Of a stretch of 64,000 bases of DNA, positions 1 through 10,084 are shown in pieces. The translations under genes and the position numbers were made by a program. The DNA comes from Microascus cirrosus. Its lineage: Eukaryota; Ascomycota; Sordariomycetes; Microascales; Microascaceae. Position 1 is the first letter of the stretch; every line of letters starts with the position of its first letter. The notes under the pieces are model-generated. The model was not told the DNA's origin. It did no database searches and saw only the letters and a program-made list of their open reading frames with translations. The stretch lies in NCBI GenBank assembly GCA_030271035.1, contig JAMBUN010000220.1:124001-188000 (forward strand), in the 5' to 3' direction.

Positions 1-351
1 TGACGCGTCAAGACCAGTAGGCTCTGTGCCAGTAATAGTGGTAGCGGCCGGCGCCATCTGTCCACGTCGCTTGTGACTCCTTCCGGACAGTAGCTGGTCG
101 TGTTGCATTTCCATATTCGTCTTGATTTCCGTCTTGCGCATGGCCTCGGCTGCGGAGAGCGACTCGGTCTGCGAGGAAGATGCGGCCACTTCTGCCTCGA
201 ACAGGCCCATGTCGTTGCCGGACATCCATACGTTGTCGGGGGTCGACGCGGCAGACACAGACGGCGTTGAGTCATCCGCATCAGAGAGATCCGGCTCGGC
301 CTCTTCGCGAGTGCGCTTGCGGCCGGCACCCAAAGATTGGGAAGGTGTCAT
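1..351 (-). CDS. 5' end of an unidentified gene, cut by the left window edge
   Basis: From an ATG at 351 reading leftwards there is an uninterrupted frame of 117 codons that reaches base 1 without a stop, so the gene continues outside the window. The predicted N-terminus (MTPSQSLGAGRKRTREEAEP) is rich in Ser, Thr, Asp and Glu, followed by a Glu/Met-rich stretch and a basic patch (GRSHKRRGQ). It looks disordered, possibly nuclear, with no domain I recognise. The start has a favourable context (CCACCATG) and is preceded by a long pyrimidine-rich leader on the same strand, as expected for a fungal 5' region. Product unknown; an intron inside this piece cannot be excluded. Confidence 0.45.
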   Translation of the reverse strand, partial: MTPSQSLGAGRKRTREEAEPDLSDADDSTPSVSAASTPDNVWMSGNDMGLFEAEVAASSSQTESLSAAEAMRKTEIKTNMEMQHDQLLSGRSHKRRGQMAPAATTITGTEPTGLDAS

Positions 352-2686
352 GGTGGCGACTCGGCTAGGTGGGAACGCGCGCGGCATGGTTGGAGTGGGA
401 AGGGATGGGGACGCGGTTTTTCCAAGCGCAATTGCTTGATGGGCGGTCTGAGGTGCAATGGTAAGGACTGGAGAGTCGGCAAAAGAGCTTCCGAAGTAGA
501 CCATTGTTGCCGGCTGTGATGAGGTCGAACGGCTAGAGAGGGAGAGAGGGAGAGGCGTTGGGTGTAGTGTAAGGACAAGGGTCTGAAGCACACAAGGTTA
601 GTAGTCAAAAAAAAAAAAAAAGCGCTGCCTGTTATTGGAGACGAGCACAGCCGCTGAAGAGTCTTGGGTTTGGTATGGTTGGCGTCTTGTTGGTGGTGGC
701 GGTTGGCAGCAAGGTTGGACGAGTTGGAAGGCGCGGCCCAGATGGGGATGGGTTGGCTGATGACGACGGCAAGTAGTGATGAGATGGCCAATTGACGACG
801 ACGACGACGATAGAAGGAATAGGAGATGGCCGTAGATGGGAGCTGCCAATGAGTGATGAGAAGACCAGGCTACGACAGAGCACGCGACTGCAAGACGCTT
901 GTGTCAAAGAGGTTGTCCAAGCCTGACGTGTAAGTGGAAGAGGAGGAGGACCCTTGATCAAGGTGAAATGAGTTGATGAAATGTGGGATGGAAGTCTGGG
1001 GAAAGAGAGAAGAGAATGTGGTAGGGGGGAGATGGGTGGGTTAAGAAGGATGGGCGAAGGGGAAGGCAGGAGGGAAACGGAAGAAACACAAGTGTGTGAG
1101 TGTGTGCGGGTGAGCAGCAGCAGCACGACACCAGAAAGAGGATCAATGGATAGACTTGCAGGAAGCCGAGCAACCTGCCCTGAGTACCGTCAGATCGGAG
1201 CTGAGACAGGGCGCGACTAGGGGTCTACTGCAACCGTATCAGCCACTAGCAATTATGTTACGAGGCCGAGGAGAATACTTCTAGGAACTAATAGGGTGGC
1301 TGGTAAAACTAGGAAATAAGAAGTACTAGCTGGTCTCGAAGCAGACTTCAAAGTACTGAACTTTAAAATTGTTACATAGCACCGTACCACTGCAGTGGGT
1401 CCAAGGTACCGCAAACGGGCCTGTTGGCTGGGGGAGACTGCGTAGTTGCCGGGGGCCGTCGCTTCCAAGCCAGCCAGAATTCAATTGTACCTTCCCACTC
1501 CACAATCGGCCAAGGCGGGATTGGAAGCTGAAGTGGGGCTGACTGAGTATGTAATGGTTTCTAGCCAATAATGTGTCAGGATTTTGGCTTTGACGAGGGA
1601 GGCGTCAGAGATACCAAGGTACCCTCTTCTCTTAGTAAACCAGACTTCGTGCGATTTCCGTTCGCCCCACACTCGGAGTTTTGCCGGCTAACTCCCTTCC
1701 GAAGCCTCGTCATGCGAATCTGCCATGAGCGAATTTTCAGACGGCCAAATGAGGAGACAGCGCTTGCGTGGGCGCGATGTGATTGCCTATCACGTGCATG
1801 ATAATAGCAGGATTTCTCTCGACTGGCTCCGTTGTCTTCCATCTTCGCCCCGTACTTACCCTCTTACAGGGCTGGGAATATGGAGTATCTACCAGTGTGC
1901 TGCCTTCACAAATTGGAATTCTGGGGACTTGTTAATATGCATCAATTCGGACTGAAGTTATATATATATCTGTTGTTTGGTTTTCTTTAATTTGAAACTT
2001 TGCCCACTGGCTCCCATACGATCCTATCCTGTCCCTTCTTACCTTTGCTAGTAGTGCTCCAATCCGGGAGAACTACCGCTGTGAATGGAATATGAGATAT
2101 AGAAACCCTGCAGGAAGGTGAGCGCCTCGAGGATACTATTACGAGTCGCATGCGTACAGTCATTCATCCCCGATTGGCGGTAGCGACGCCGTCCCCGGCA
2201 CCACCCTCGAATGGCTCGCTGAGCCCATTTTCCAGGCCCGCAACAACTTGCGGTTACTTATCCAAGACAGGTATGACAGTTTCTATCTTGTCCTTGTTTG
2301 TTTGAGCAGCTGAAGGGGTTCTTACGAGTTTGTGATGCTCGTCACAGAGAAGGCAGGAGACGTTCGCGTAAGAACGCATCTGATGCTACTACTAGCGGGC
2401 GAGGGCGCGCTCACGACGTCGTTGAGGTTGACGACTGTCCACCGGCTTTGGACGTATTGCGCGCAGGAACGACGATCAAGGGGCCGGCGCTCTTCTTGGC
2501 CCGCCATTTTGAGAACCCTCTTGTGGCATTCCACCGACCGGACAATGCCCGCGTTCTTCAGGCAATGCGGCTTGGCGCCGCTCATGTACTAGCTTGATCA
2601 TAATTCGTACCCTTTTCCACACATCCCGGGGCCAGAGCCTGTTCCTGCACTCGGTAATATACTCAGGAACAAAATAGCAGGATAAG
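352..2686. other. Intergenic region between the edge gene and the kinase-like gene
   Basis: No gene is supported here. About 352-1130 is strongly pyrimidine-rich on the minus strand and is probably the promoter and leader of the left-edge gene; the long open frames in it are low-complexity artefacts. It contains a 15-base A run at 607-621. A CACGTG hexamer lies at 1791-1796 and a short TA run near 1959-1969. An open frame at about 2298-2597 has no recognisable motif, and I do not call it a gene. Confidence 0.5.
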
Positions 2687-3889
2687 CTACGAGATATGCT
2701 TACGCAATACTAACATGCCTCTCTCAGAGGCCGGGTGGAAGATGAACTCCCTAATTTTCGCCATGCCCCCTAGGTCGCCTGCTACCGTACCCGCCAGGTC
2801 CGCATCCACCCACCCTTCTGTGTATCCGCCGCCGAAGTTGGTGATCCATGCGTTGTCGTCTCGGTCGATGAGGATGTTGAGCGGCTCAACATCTCCCCAG
2901 ATGGCGCCCGCGCTGTGAAGCGTGGCGAGAGCGACGGTGAGCTGGGCGGCCCACCGTTCTCTTAGGGGAGTTGAAGGCTCATCACACATGCGGTAGAAGA
3001 GGGAGGTGTCGCACCGGTGACCGCTATCGATATAACTCATCAGCAGGCCTAATATGCTATTACGGTCGCCGTCCCACACAACACCATGAAGGCGGCGTAT
3101 ATGGAGGCCAGGATCTAGATTGGAAGCTGCCATCCTCTTGTGCGCCCGGAGCTCTCTAAGAGTTTGGAGAGGCGAGTCGCACAGACTAAAGAAGCAGGTT
3201 GTATGGCCATTATCAACTAGAACTCTCCGCGGCGACAGGTACAGCGCGTCTTCCGGTTTATCGAAGCTTATTATTACTTCGGCCGGGTCGTACAGGCGGG
3301 TCCACCTCCTGACATCATTGAGGAAATCTTGACGCTCGGCGGCGGCGTCTGGGGGTTCGACGTCGAAGAAACCCTCGTCGAGAAAGTCGTCTTCAGGGAA
3401 GCCCTCGGAAAAGGAGCCCTCATTGAGCATGAGCCTGAGCGGGACGCCTGGCGTCATGTAGGGCGATCTATCCGCGTTCACCCGTCGCGGGCACAGCTCT
3501 TCGCCGACGACGTCTAGTTCTAGGACGAAGAACTCTGGGTAAAAGAAATCCCGGGCAGTGACTTTGATGTTCCCCGGCTCCGGGTCCGGTGCGAGCTCGA
3601 CGAAGAGCGGCTCGAACGGACGCAGAGCCCAGTCCATTACGTGGTCCTCATTGACATCTGTGCTTTCATCGTTGACGTCGAATCCGAGCACCTTCAAATA
3701 CGACATGTATTTCTCCGTTGTGTCGGGGGAGTTGACGAACCGGTTAGGCGAGATGTCGATGTAAAAGGCCTTGCCGTTTCTGCGGACCCTGAATGAGAGG
3801 TCATTATCGTCCTCTTGAACGCTTGTTGTATAGTCTTGCACCGTGTATCTAGGGGAAGGAGCCTCCTGTGTGTCATCCATCGTCGCCAT
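2687..3889 (-). CDS. Protein kinase-like protein, probably catalytically degenerate
   Basis: A single-exon frame of 400 aa starting MATMDDTQE. Residues about 1-200 are acidic with no known domain; the C-terminal half resembles the kinase-like domain common in Pezizomycotina accessory genes. Visible landmarks are HSAGAIWGDVEPLN (catalytic-loop position; Asp333 kept, the usual Lys replaced by Glu335, Asn338 kept) and AWITNFGGGYTEGWVD, where the metal-binding Asp of DFG is Asn351. In this family the latter segment normally reads DFGGGYTEGWVD. Loss of the DFG Asp usually abolishes phosphotransfer, so I infer a pseudokinase or a decaying copy. Nevertheless the frame is intact. The neighbouring BTB gene is divergent. 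Substrate and role are unknown. Confidence 0.75.
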   Translation of the reverse strand: MATMDDTQEAPSPRYTVQDYTTSVQEDDNDLSFRVRRNGKAFYIDISPNRFVNSPDTTEKYMSYLKVLGFDVNDESTDVNEDHVMDWALRPFEPLFVELAPDPEPGNIKVTARDFFYPEFFVLELDVVGEELCPRRVNADRSPYMTPGVPLRLMLNEGSFSEGFPEDDFLDEGFFDVEPPDAAAERQDFLNDVRRWTRLYDPAEVIISFDKPEDALYLSPRRVLVDNGHTTCFFSLCDSPLQTLRELRAHKRMAASNLDPGLHIRRLHGVVWDGDRNSILGLLMSYIDSGHRCDTSLFYRMCDEPSTPLRERWAAQLTVALATLHSAGAIWGDVEPLNILIDRDDNAWITNFGGGYTEGWVDADLAGTVAGDLGGMAKIREFIFHPASERGMLVLRKHIS

Positions 3890-5140
3890 GTTCGATGCGG
3901 ATTCCTCAAAGGATCAGAATGTCCACTCATTCAAAAGTGTAAAGTTGACGATAAGAAGGGGAAAGTTTAAGCCCCTTGGCCGGTACCAACGTGCGTTCGT
4001 GAGACTTCATCTCGGCGAGTTCTTGCGGTGTGACATTTAGGCAACACCGCTACATTCCAGAGCAACACAGCTGCATGAGCAAAGTACGTATCACTACCAA
4101 CCTCGTCATCTATCATCCCACTCGACCATTCGTCTCTGGTGGTTCAAGGCGCCCGTCAGCTCTGTTTGACGCTTTCACACCAGATCCAGTGGAATCCTGA
4201 ATTTTTGAGGGAGCCCATGAGCAAGTCATGCCGGAGCCAGGGCCATTGAGGAAGATGGACCCACGCTTGGCCCTTGCGTGCATGAGCCAGTGGTGGTGGG
4301 ATGCGCTGAACGACTCACGGCTGGGCAACATCAATGGGACGGACGCCACCCCTCTATTCAGGCGGAATGCCCTGAACAACTTACATCCAGCAGCGCCGGC
4401 GATACCCACAACACTCCACACCTCGCCCTCAAACTTGGTATCCGAGCCAAGGCTACTTGTTTCGCCTCACCCGGCCGCCTGCGAATCGCTGCTGCACGCT
4501 GCCTCGGATCCTGCATGAGCGCCTGCGCCGCGTCCCTCGCTTTCGACAACACGGTAACCTGGGACCTTTTTCGGTAACCCACCCAGCTCCGTGGCACTCC
4601 CGTCCAGTGAGCGCTTCGCGTCCGGGGCCATCGTGACTCCTCTCGCCACACTCACCCCTGCAGCGGGACGCGCCCAGGACAGCAGCTTTTGCCTTGCTCT
4701 TCCTTCTTTTTGCAAGCTCTGGTCTTGCATTCCCCCGTCTTCGCTTTCTCAGACAGTTTGTCTCGGCTCGGTTCCCGGCTATTCGTGCTTTCTTTTTCTA
4801 TTCTTCCTTCTATTTTCCAAGAATGCCGCGGGGTCTTCCTCTGTTATGATATCCGGCCGCGACGAATCCTGGATCGGCGCGGGGCTTCTGGACGTCTGAC
4901 TCGGCTTGGCCCTACTGGGTGCTACCGTGCACGGGCACGCCTTGGACTTTCAGCGTGGATTAGGCCCGACAGCTAGCCTCTGACTCCCACGAAACTGGAC
5001 TGGCGGGAATACACTGCTCTCTTCCCAATCCGCGACAGCTCTCGTCCTCGACCTCGCACACGACCTCCGTAGCGAGCCTCGACCGAAGTGGCTCAGCCAC
5101 AGCCCGCCATCTCCCCCACGTCCCTCCCACCAACAGCCCC
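3890..5140. other. Divergent intergenic region, kinase-like gene / BTB gene
   Basis: No gene is supported. The right part (about 4680-5140) is pyrimidine-rich on the plus strand, including a T/C run near 4786-4816, and is probably promoter and 5' leader of the BTB gene. The several overlapping open frames between 4113 and 4980 lack recognisable protein motifs. Confidence 0.5.
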
Positions 5141-6679
5141 ATGGTCTCGAAACCGGACACCTCGAGCTCGCTCACCCTGCGGGGTCCCTCCTCGGTCGTC
5201 TCCCGCCGCGCCCACTCACACTCGCACTCGCACTCCCATTCACACTCGCGTTCCAAGCGCTACAACCGCTCCCACGCCGGCGGCGTCTCCTACGCTCCGC
5301 TGAACGAGTTCCCCATCTTCTCCAACAGCGGCGACGTCGAGATCCTCATCAAAGCCGGCGCTCACGAGAACCGCTATCTACTCCACCGCCACATCCTCAC
5401 GCGGTGCTCCGGCTTCTTCGAGGCGAGCACGAGCTCCGAGTGGAGCCGCGCGCGCCCGGACGAGTCTTCGGGCGAGGAACCGACTACCGACCTTGCGCGG
5501 ATAGCTGAGGATGGCGCGAACGGGAACGGGTCGATCATAGGCGGCGAGGTGGCGACGAGGAAGCAGAGGTGGAGGTACGAGCTGGACCCGGGAGCTGAAG
5601 AGGGAGATATACCTATGCTCATACAAAAGGACGCGGACGAGGCGGCAGCGGCAGCTGCAGCGTCGCTCTTTGGTGGACCAACCATCACAAACGGCGCCAT
5701 GAAGTCTAAGACGCACCCCAGCTCGACGCACTCCAACCGCAATTTCTTCCGCTCTGTCGCGAACCTGAGCCTCGTCCCCGGCTCCTCCCCTACCCAGCCC
5801 CTCTCGGAGGCCGAAGAGGACCTCCTGCGCGACTACGACAACCTCTTTCGCATCTTCTATAACTACCCACCTAACCTCGACGGAGTCAATATCGCCGATG
5901 CCTATGTGCAGTGCAAGGCGCTCCTGGCCCTAGCCGACCAGTATGACGCGTTAGGCGTCGTGGGACCCCGCGTCGACCACCACCTCCTGCAGTTCCAAAG
6001 CCGTCTCTGGAAACAGATTGCCAAGTATCCTATCTCGTACCTACGCCTGGGCTACCTAAGCCGTAGCAAGGTCATATTCCAGGAGGCGCTCATCCACGTC
6101 GTGGGCCAGTGGCCTGCGGGCGAGCGCTCGCTACGCTCCGCGCTGCCTGAGGCTGTGCTAGAGATCATCGAAGATAAGGTCGACGAGCTGGAAGAGAGTG
6201 TGTCGCGCGTCGAAGCGAGGTTGTTCAGACTTAATTTGTGCACGCCGCGTGGGGAGCGTGTCACGCCGGCAACGTCGTATCTCGACTGGCTAGCCGTCTC
6301 GCTATTCAGGCAGTGGCTCGCCGATAACACGACGTCGCCGCCACCTGTTCCTGCACCGGACGGCTCGAAGCCGCTACCTACGCCGACAATCCCCCCTCTG
6401 GCGGCTCTGGGTCGCACGTTCAGAACGCTTGGGAGCGCACATCCCGGCGCGTACCTCTCACACGACGAGTGTAAGCGGTTTTTGAAGCTGAGCCCGGAGT
6501 CGTACAGCCGGGAAAATCTGCGGCGGTTTGAGAGACGGCTCGGTGAGCTGAAGGGGATGGCGAGGGAGGTTGTTGCGCCGTTGATGGGGAGTGGGTTGGA
6601 GATGGAGGTCGGAAGAGTGGAGTTGGGGTATCTCACCTGCACGATGGTGAGGGAGAGGGACCTGCCGTGGGAGGAGTGA
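5141..6679 (+). CDS. BTB/POZ domain protein with a split BTB fold
   Basis: A single-exon protein of 512 aa. After a basic Ser-rich N-terminus with a His-Ser run (about residues 24-37), the first half of a BTB fold begins near residue 58: GDVEILI, then the typical YLLHRHILTRCSGFFEAS. The second half (LLRDYDNLFRIFYNYPP, then ADAYVQCKALLALADQYDA) resumes near residue 225. Between them lie about 125 residues of acidic low-complexity sequence with an Ala run. BTB domains dimerise and often bind Cullin-3 ubiquitin ligases; whether this one does is unknown. The C-terminal half (residues 280-512) is mostly helical with a Pro-rich loop and resembles uncharacterised fungal BTB proteins. The ATG at 5141 is the first in frame and follows a pyrimidine-rich leader. 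Confidence 0.8.
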   Translation: MVSKPDTSSSLTLRGPSSVVSRRAHSHSHSHSHSHSRSKRYNRSHAGGVSYAPLNEFPIFSNSGDVEILIKAGAHENRYLLHRHILTRCSGFFEASTSSEWSRARPDESSGEEPTTDLARIAEDGANGNGSIIGGEVATRKQRWRYELDPGAEEGDIPMLIQKDADEAAAAAAASLFGGPTITNGAMKSKTHPSSTHSNRNFFRSVANLSLVPGSSPTQPLSEAEEDLLRDYDNLFRIFYNYPPNLDGVNIADAYVQCKALLALADQYDALGVVGPRVDHHLLQFQSRLWKQIAKYPISYLRLGYLSRSKVIFQEALIHVVGQWPAGERSLRSALPEAVLEIIEDKVDELEESVSRVEARLFRLNLCTPRGERVTPATSYLDWLAVSLFRQWLADNTTSPPPVPAPDGSKPLPTPTIPPLAALGRTFRTLGSAHPGAYLSHDECKRFLKLSPESYSRENLRRFERRLGELKGMAREVVAPLMGSGLEMEVGRVELGYLTCTMVRERDLPWEE

Positions 6680-7232
6680 GGTGTCTCCCCGGTGCTTTCC
6701 CTCGCACTCTGGGTTTATTATGACGTGTTTGTGGCAACTGAGGCGGGCTTGATGCTGGCAATCATAATCGGCCTCGGGGTTCAAGGTCAATCTGTTCTCT
6801 CTTTTTTTGGTTTCCTTTACCCCGACCTTTGGCTATCTCCTTGTATATGAAAGATACACGACACGACTTGACGAAACGAAGAGAGGGCCTTGTTTGGATC
6901 TATACGACGTTGGACGGGAAGTGGGTTTTGGACTTGGGCGTATGATTTGCGGATACCCTCTTTTACTCTTACTCTTATATATATATATATATCGCCTATG
7001 GTTTATTACGATTTCCAACATCTAAAGGAGTGAGCTGTTCGCTAGGTAGCTGTGCTCTGCCCGAGACCTATTCTACCTAGACGATGTAGAAGCGACAGGA
7101 CATATCATGCTAAACGGCGTCTATTGCGTTCTTCCCATGCGTACTCAAACCGTTTCTCGTAGACCTCATTTCCAACGCCGGCTAATCTATGACCGTAATG
7201 CAGAATAGTAACACAGGCAGTACTCATACATC
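6680..7232. other. Convergent 3' region between BTB gene and YEN1
   Basis: Probably the two 3' untranslated regions. It contains a perfect TA dinucleotide run at about 6976-6992. The short frames that cross the run on both strands are low-complexity artefacts. Confidence 0.5.
6976..6992. repeat. TA dinucleotide microsatellite
   Basis: An uninterrupted alternation of T and A for about 17 bases, downstream of the BTB gene and outside any coding exon. Confidence 0.85.
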
Positions 7233-9558
7233 TCAGTCATCCTCTGTAAGATCAATCACCGAAACCTCGCTCTTCCTCGACGCCTTTGTCCTTATCGGTA
7301 TGTCCACCGGGGATGAATCAATAAACGGATCATCCACGTCCGCCCCCGCCGGCCTTACCCCCTTTGCGCCGGCCTTCTCCGCCCGACCCTTCTTCGTAAT
7401 GGGGAAGAGTGTGCCCACCTCCCATTTCTGCACACCGCTTTTGACCTTTGCCTTCGGTGACGCCCTCTTCGCCTCCCGTATCTTCGACGTGTTCCCCCCA
7501 AAAGCGTCAAGCGTCCCTTGATTTGTCCTCCCCCCACTACGCGGGGGAGTCTGTTCTCTCCCAGGAGCTGTCTCACAAAGCTCCTTCAACCACGGCGGCG
7601 TATCAGGCGGGCCAGGAGGCATGCGTAGCCGCGGGACGGAGTCAACTTCATCGGCATCCGCCTCACCGCGTGCAATGCTGGCTTCGAGGCGGGAGGCGGT
7701 TTCGGCAGGGGGTGTTGTCGGGCCGACGGGGCTCGACGAGAGGAGGATCGGATCCGCGGGGGTGGTCTCTCGCGGGGCGGAGGTCCTGGGAGGGGGTTGT
7801 GAGAGGCGGTGCGGAGACAAGGCTTGATGCGGCTTACTTTTCGGGCGCGGCGAGGCTGGGGCCTCCTTTGCGATTGCCTTTTCCGCGGTGGCGCTTCGGG
7901 CCCTTGGTAGGTTTGGAACCTTGGACTTCTTCGGGCTGAGAGGCGTGGTGCTCCAGGGTTCTGAGGGCTTTGTCGTCTTGACCCAGCCGTCTAGTGTCTT
8001 CGCAGGAGGAACCTCCTTCTTTTTCCGCGCCGTTGCCTTGGGCTTCTTGCGCTCCAGCTTCCGCCGCTCCTCAGCCTCAAAGTCTTCCACTTTAAGGGGG
8101 GCGCCGAGCTTCAGTATCGCCTCCGCTATCCAGAGTGCATCCGTTGCCGTCGGGTCAAACCGCTTCTTCGGCGCGGCAACCTCCTCCTCGAGCTCTTCAT
8201 CGCTGTTTAACGCCAGCCCGTCACGGCCGTACGACGCTACCTCTTCTTCCTTCTCCAGAGAGAGGTCCAGCCCGGCGATATCGGCGGGGATGAACTGGAC
8301 GCGGAGTTCCGAGATGCCGTCTGTACTGAAGTGGGCTCTGCGCCCGGAGATCTTGCGGATCAGGGCAGACTCCTCGCACTCAGCGGTTTCCTCGGAGCAT
8401 TCTATGGAGTCGCCATGCCGGTAACGCGCCATTAGTTTCTGAACGAGCATGCTCGGCGCTATGACGCGGATAAGCTTGTCGGCGCCGATTCGGTAGGTCC
8501 AGTCGAAGGTCTCTTCGACGAACTTTCTCATCTCGACCATGTTGATTCCCCTACTCCACTGCTCTTCATCTTTGAGCTTCTCGATGGTTGCCATATCTGA
8601 TACCACCGGATGTGTATAGTACCGCAGCACATCGAGATTCGGAAAGCTATCCGGGATGGCCAGCGCCTTGTGCTTCGTCCTGAAATACCCACTCTCATTC
8701 GTGCGCAGCTCCAGCACCAGCTTCTCCTTCCATGCTCTTAGGGCCTCCGTGTCAGACCTCTTGATCTTGCACAGCGACTTCCCGAAGCCCGCCCTCGCCG
8801 CGTCGCACGCTACCTTGGGCCCGCACCGTGGGATGCCGTCTGGTAGGTAATCACCCCCGCTCATGAGCGCAACGAGTACCATCCCCTCGCGCTCAAGTCC
8901 CGCGTTCCGAAAACCTTCGTCGTCGACGCCGTACACGGATACGTGACTCGGCGTCTTGCCACCCTTTCCCTCCGCGGTCCAGTTCCGCAGCGTCTTGGTG
9001 CAACCGAACATGATGGTGTCCACGTCCTCGCTGAGGACGGCATCGACGACACCGTGCCGCTGGAGGAGGGCGCACTCGGCCTCTGCCTCACCCGGGGCAT
9101 CGTGGGCGATGAAGCCGAAGAGGTTGATTAGCCGCTTCGCTAGGGCCGCGGAGGTTCTGTCGCCTTGGATGGAGCGCTTGTTGCGCTTGAAGATGGGCTT
9201 CCTCGGGCCATCAAAAACGAAGACGGGCTCGATGGCGAGACTTAGTAGGCGGGCCAGGCGGTAGAAGAGGGTGCGTATGGCGGGGTTTGAGCCACCTAGG
9301 TGGACGGTAAGTATGCGCATGAATGGTACCAGGGATTTGAAGTCATACCCCTAGCTGCCTGGACCTGGAACTGCCAGATGGATATATCAATCGCTAGCCG
9401 CAGTGGTCGCCCTGTATTCTCAAGGTGGTCGGCGGCTAGTTTCGCGAGGGCAACCCTTCTTCCGGCCCCAAGCTCGGCATATATGCTGGTTGCTGGTCAG
9501 TAAACGAGTCCATTTTGCCTGGGTTTACATCAGGAGCAACTCACCCTTTGATACCCAT
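7233..9558 (-). CDS. YEN1: Holliday-junction resolvase, Yen1/GEN1 type (XPG/Rad2 nuclease family)
   Basis: Three coding exons: 9558-9545 (14 nt), 9485-9349 and 9295-7233, giving 737 aa. The first exon encodes MGIKG and the second joins it in frame to IYAELGAGRRVALAKL, the canonical N-terminus of the family; the ATG at 9320 lies in intron 2 and is not the start. Family motifs are present: LAIDISIWQF (XPG-N Asp), VFDGP, PGEAEAECALLQ, LSEDVDTIMFG and SGGDY (acidic metal-binding residues), then a helix-hairpin-helix region (GIPRCGPKVACDAARAGFGKSL). Members cut four-way junctions during recombination and replication restart in the nucleus. From about residue 430 the protein is a basic, Ser/Pro-rich tail with TPPR and SPKK sites typical of CDK control, ending in VIDLTEDD, a likely SUMO-interacting motif. 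Shares a promoter with ARP10. Confidence 0.92.
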
Positions 9559-10084
9559 CCTGGAAGTCTCGGAGATATGGGTTTCCGGGGACAATGCAAA
9601 GCTTCCAGTTGCCCACGTTCAAAAGAGCGTGCACTCACACACCTTCACGTGAAGTGGGAGACAGAACACCAGCAGATCGGGGAGGACAAGCTATGGCTGG
9701 CTTGGGTATTCAACCAGTTCACTCCGTAGTATTTTCTGGAGTAGATTTTCAAATCGTATGGGCCTCTAGCCCTCAACCCCATGGCCGACAGGTGAACGCT
9801 CTATATGTGCGGATAGCATGGCAGGATGAATCGGCGAAGTACATCCCGACGTCAACTTGGCGTTGTCTGGGCAATGGTCGGATACAAGCATAATCAGAAC
9901 CCCACTTAAATTTCTTATATCCGTTAATAGGGGTCGACGCGGAGCTCCTGATGCACGTTCACTCATTCCGCCCACTTCCGTGTCTCGTCACGAAATCGCG
10001 GTCCGACCATGCTTGTCGAATCTCGCGTCTCCCACCAGTGACAAAACGGCCGCAACTTCGTCGCTTCCCCCGATAAGCCCCAAT
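9559..10084. promoter_or_regulatory. Divergent promoter, YEN1 / ARP10
   Basis: 526 bp between the two start codons. A non-ATG (TTG) in-frame extension of ARP10 runs back to 9857, but the first ATG with a good context (AATATG, A at -3) is at 10085, so I treat the whole stretch as promoter and leaders. No known binding site stands out. Confidence 0.5.

Noticed and set aside
632..1126. Long minus-strand open frame rich in Leu, Pro and Ser
   Set aside because: A pyrimidine-rich leader gives such frames automatically; no domain and no protein-like composition.
2298..2597. 99-codon plus-strand frame as a small gene
   Set aside because: No motif or supporting signal, and an overlapping frame of similar size exists on the other strand.
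9296..9320. YEN1 start at the ATG at 9320
   Set aside because: It lies inside an intron; the upstream exons restore the conserved MGIKGIY start and the first catalytic Asp.
9857..10084. N-terminal extension of ARP10 beginning with a TTG codon
   Set aside because: Not an ATG; the extension is compositionally unlike Arp10, and the ATG at 10085 has a good context.
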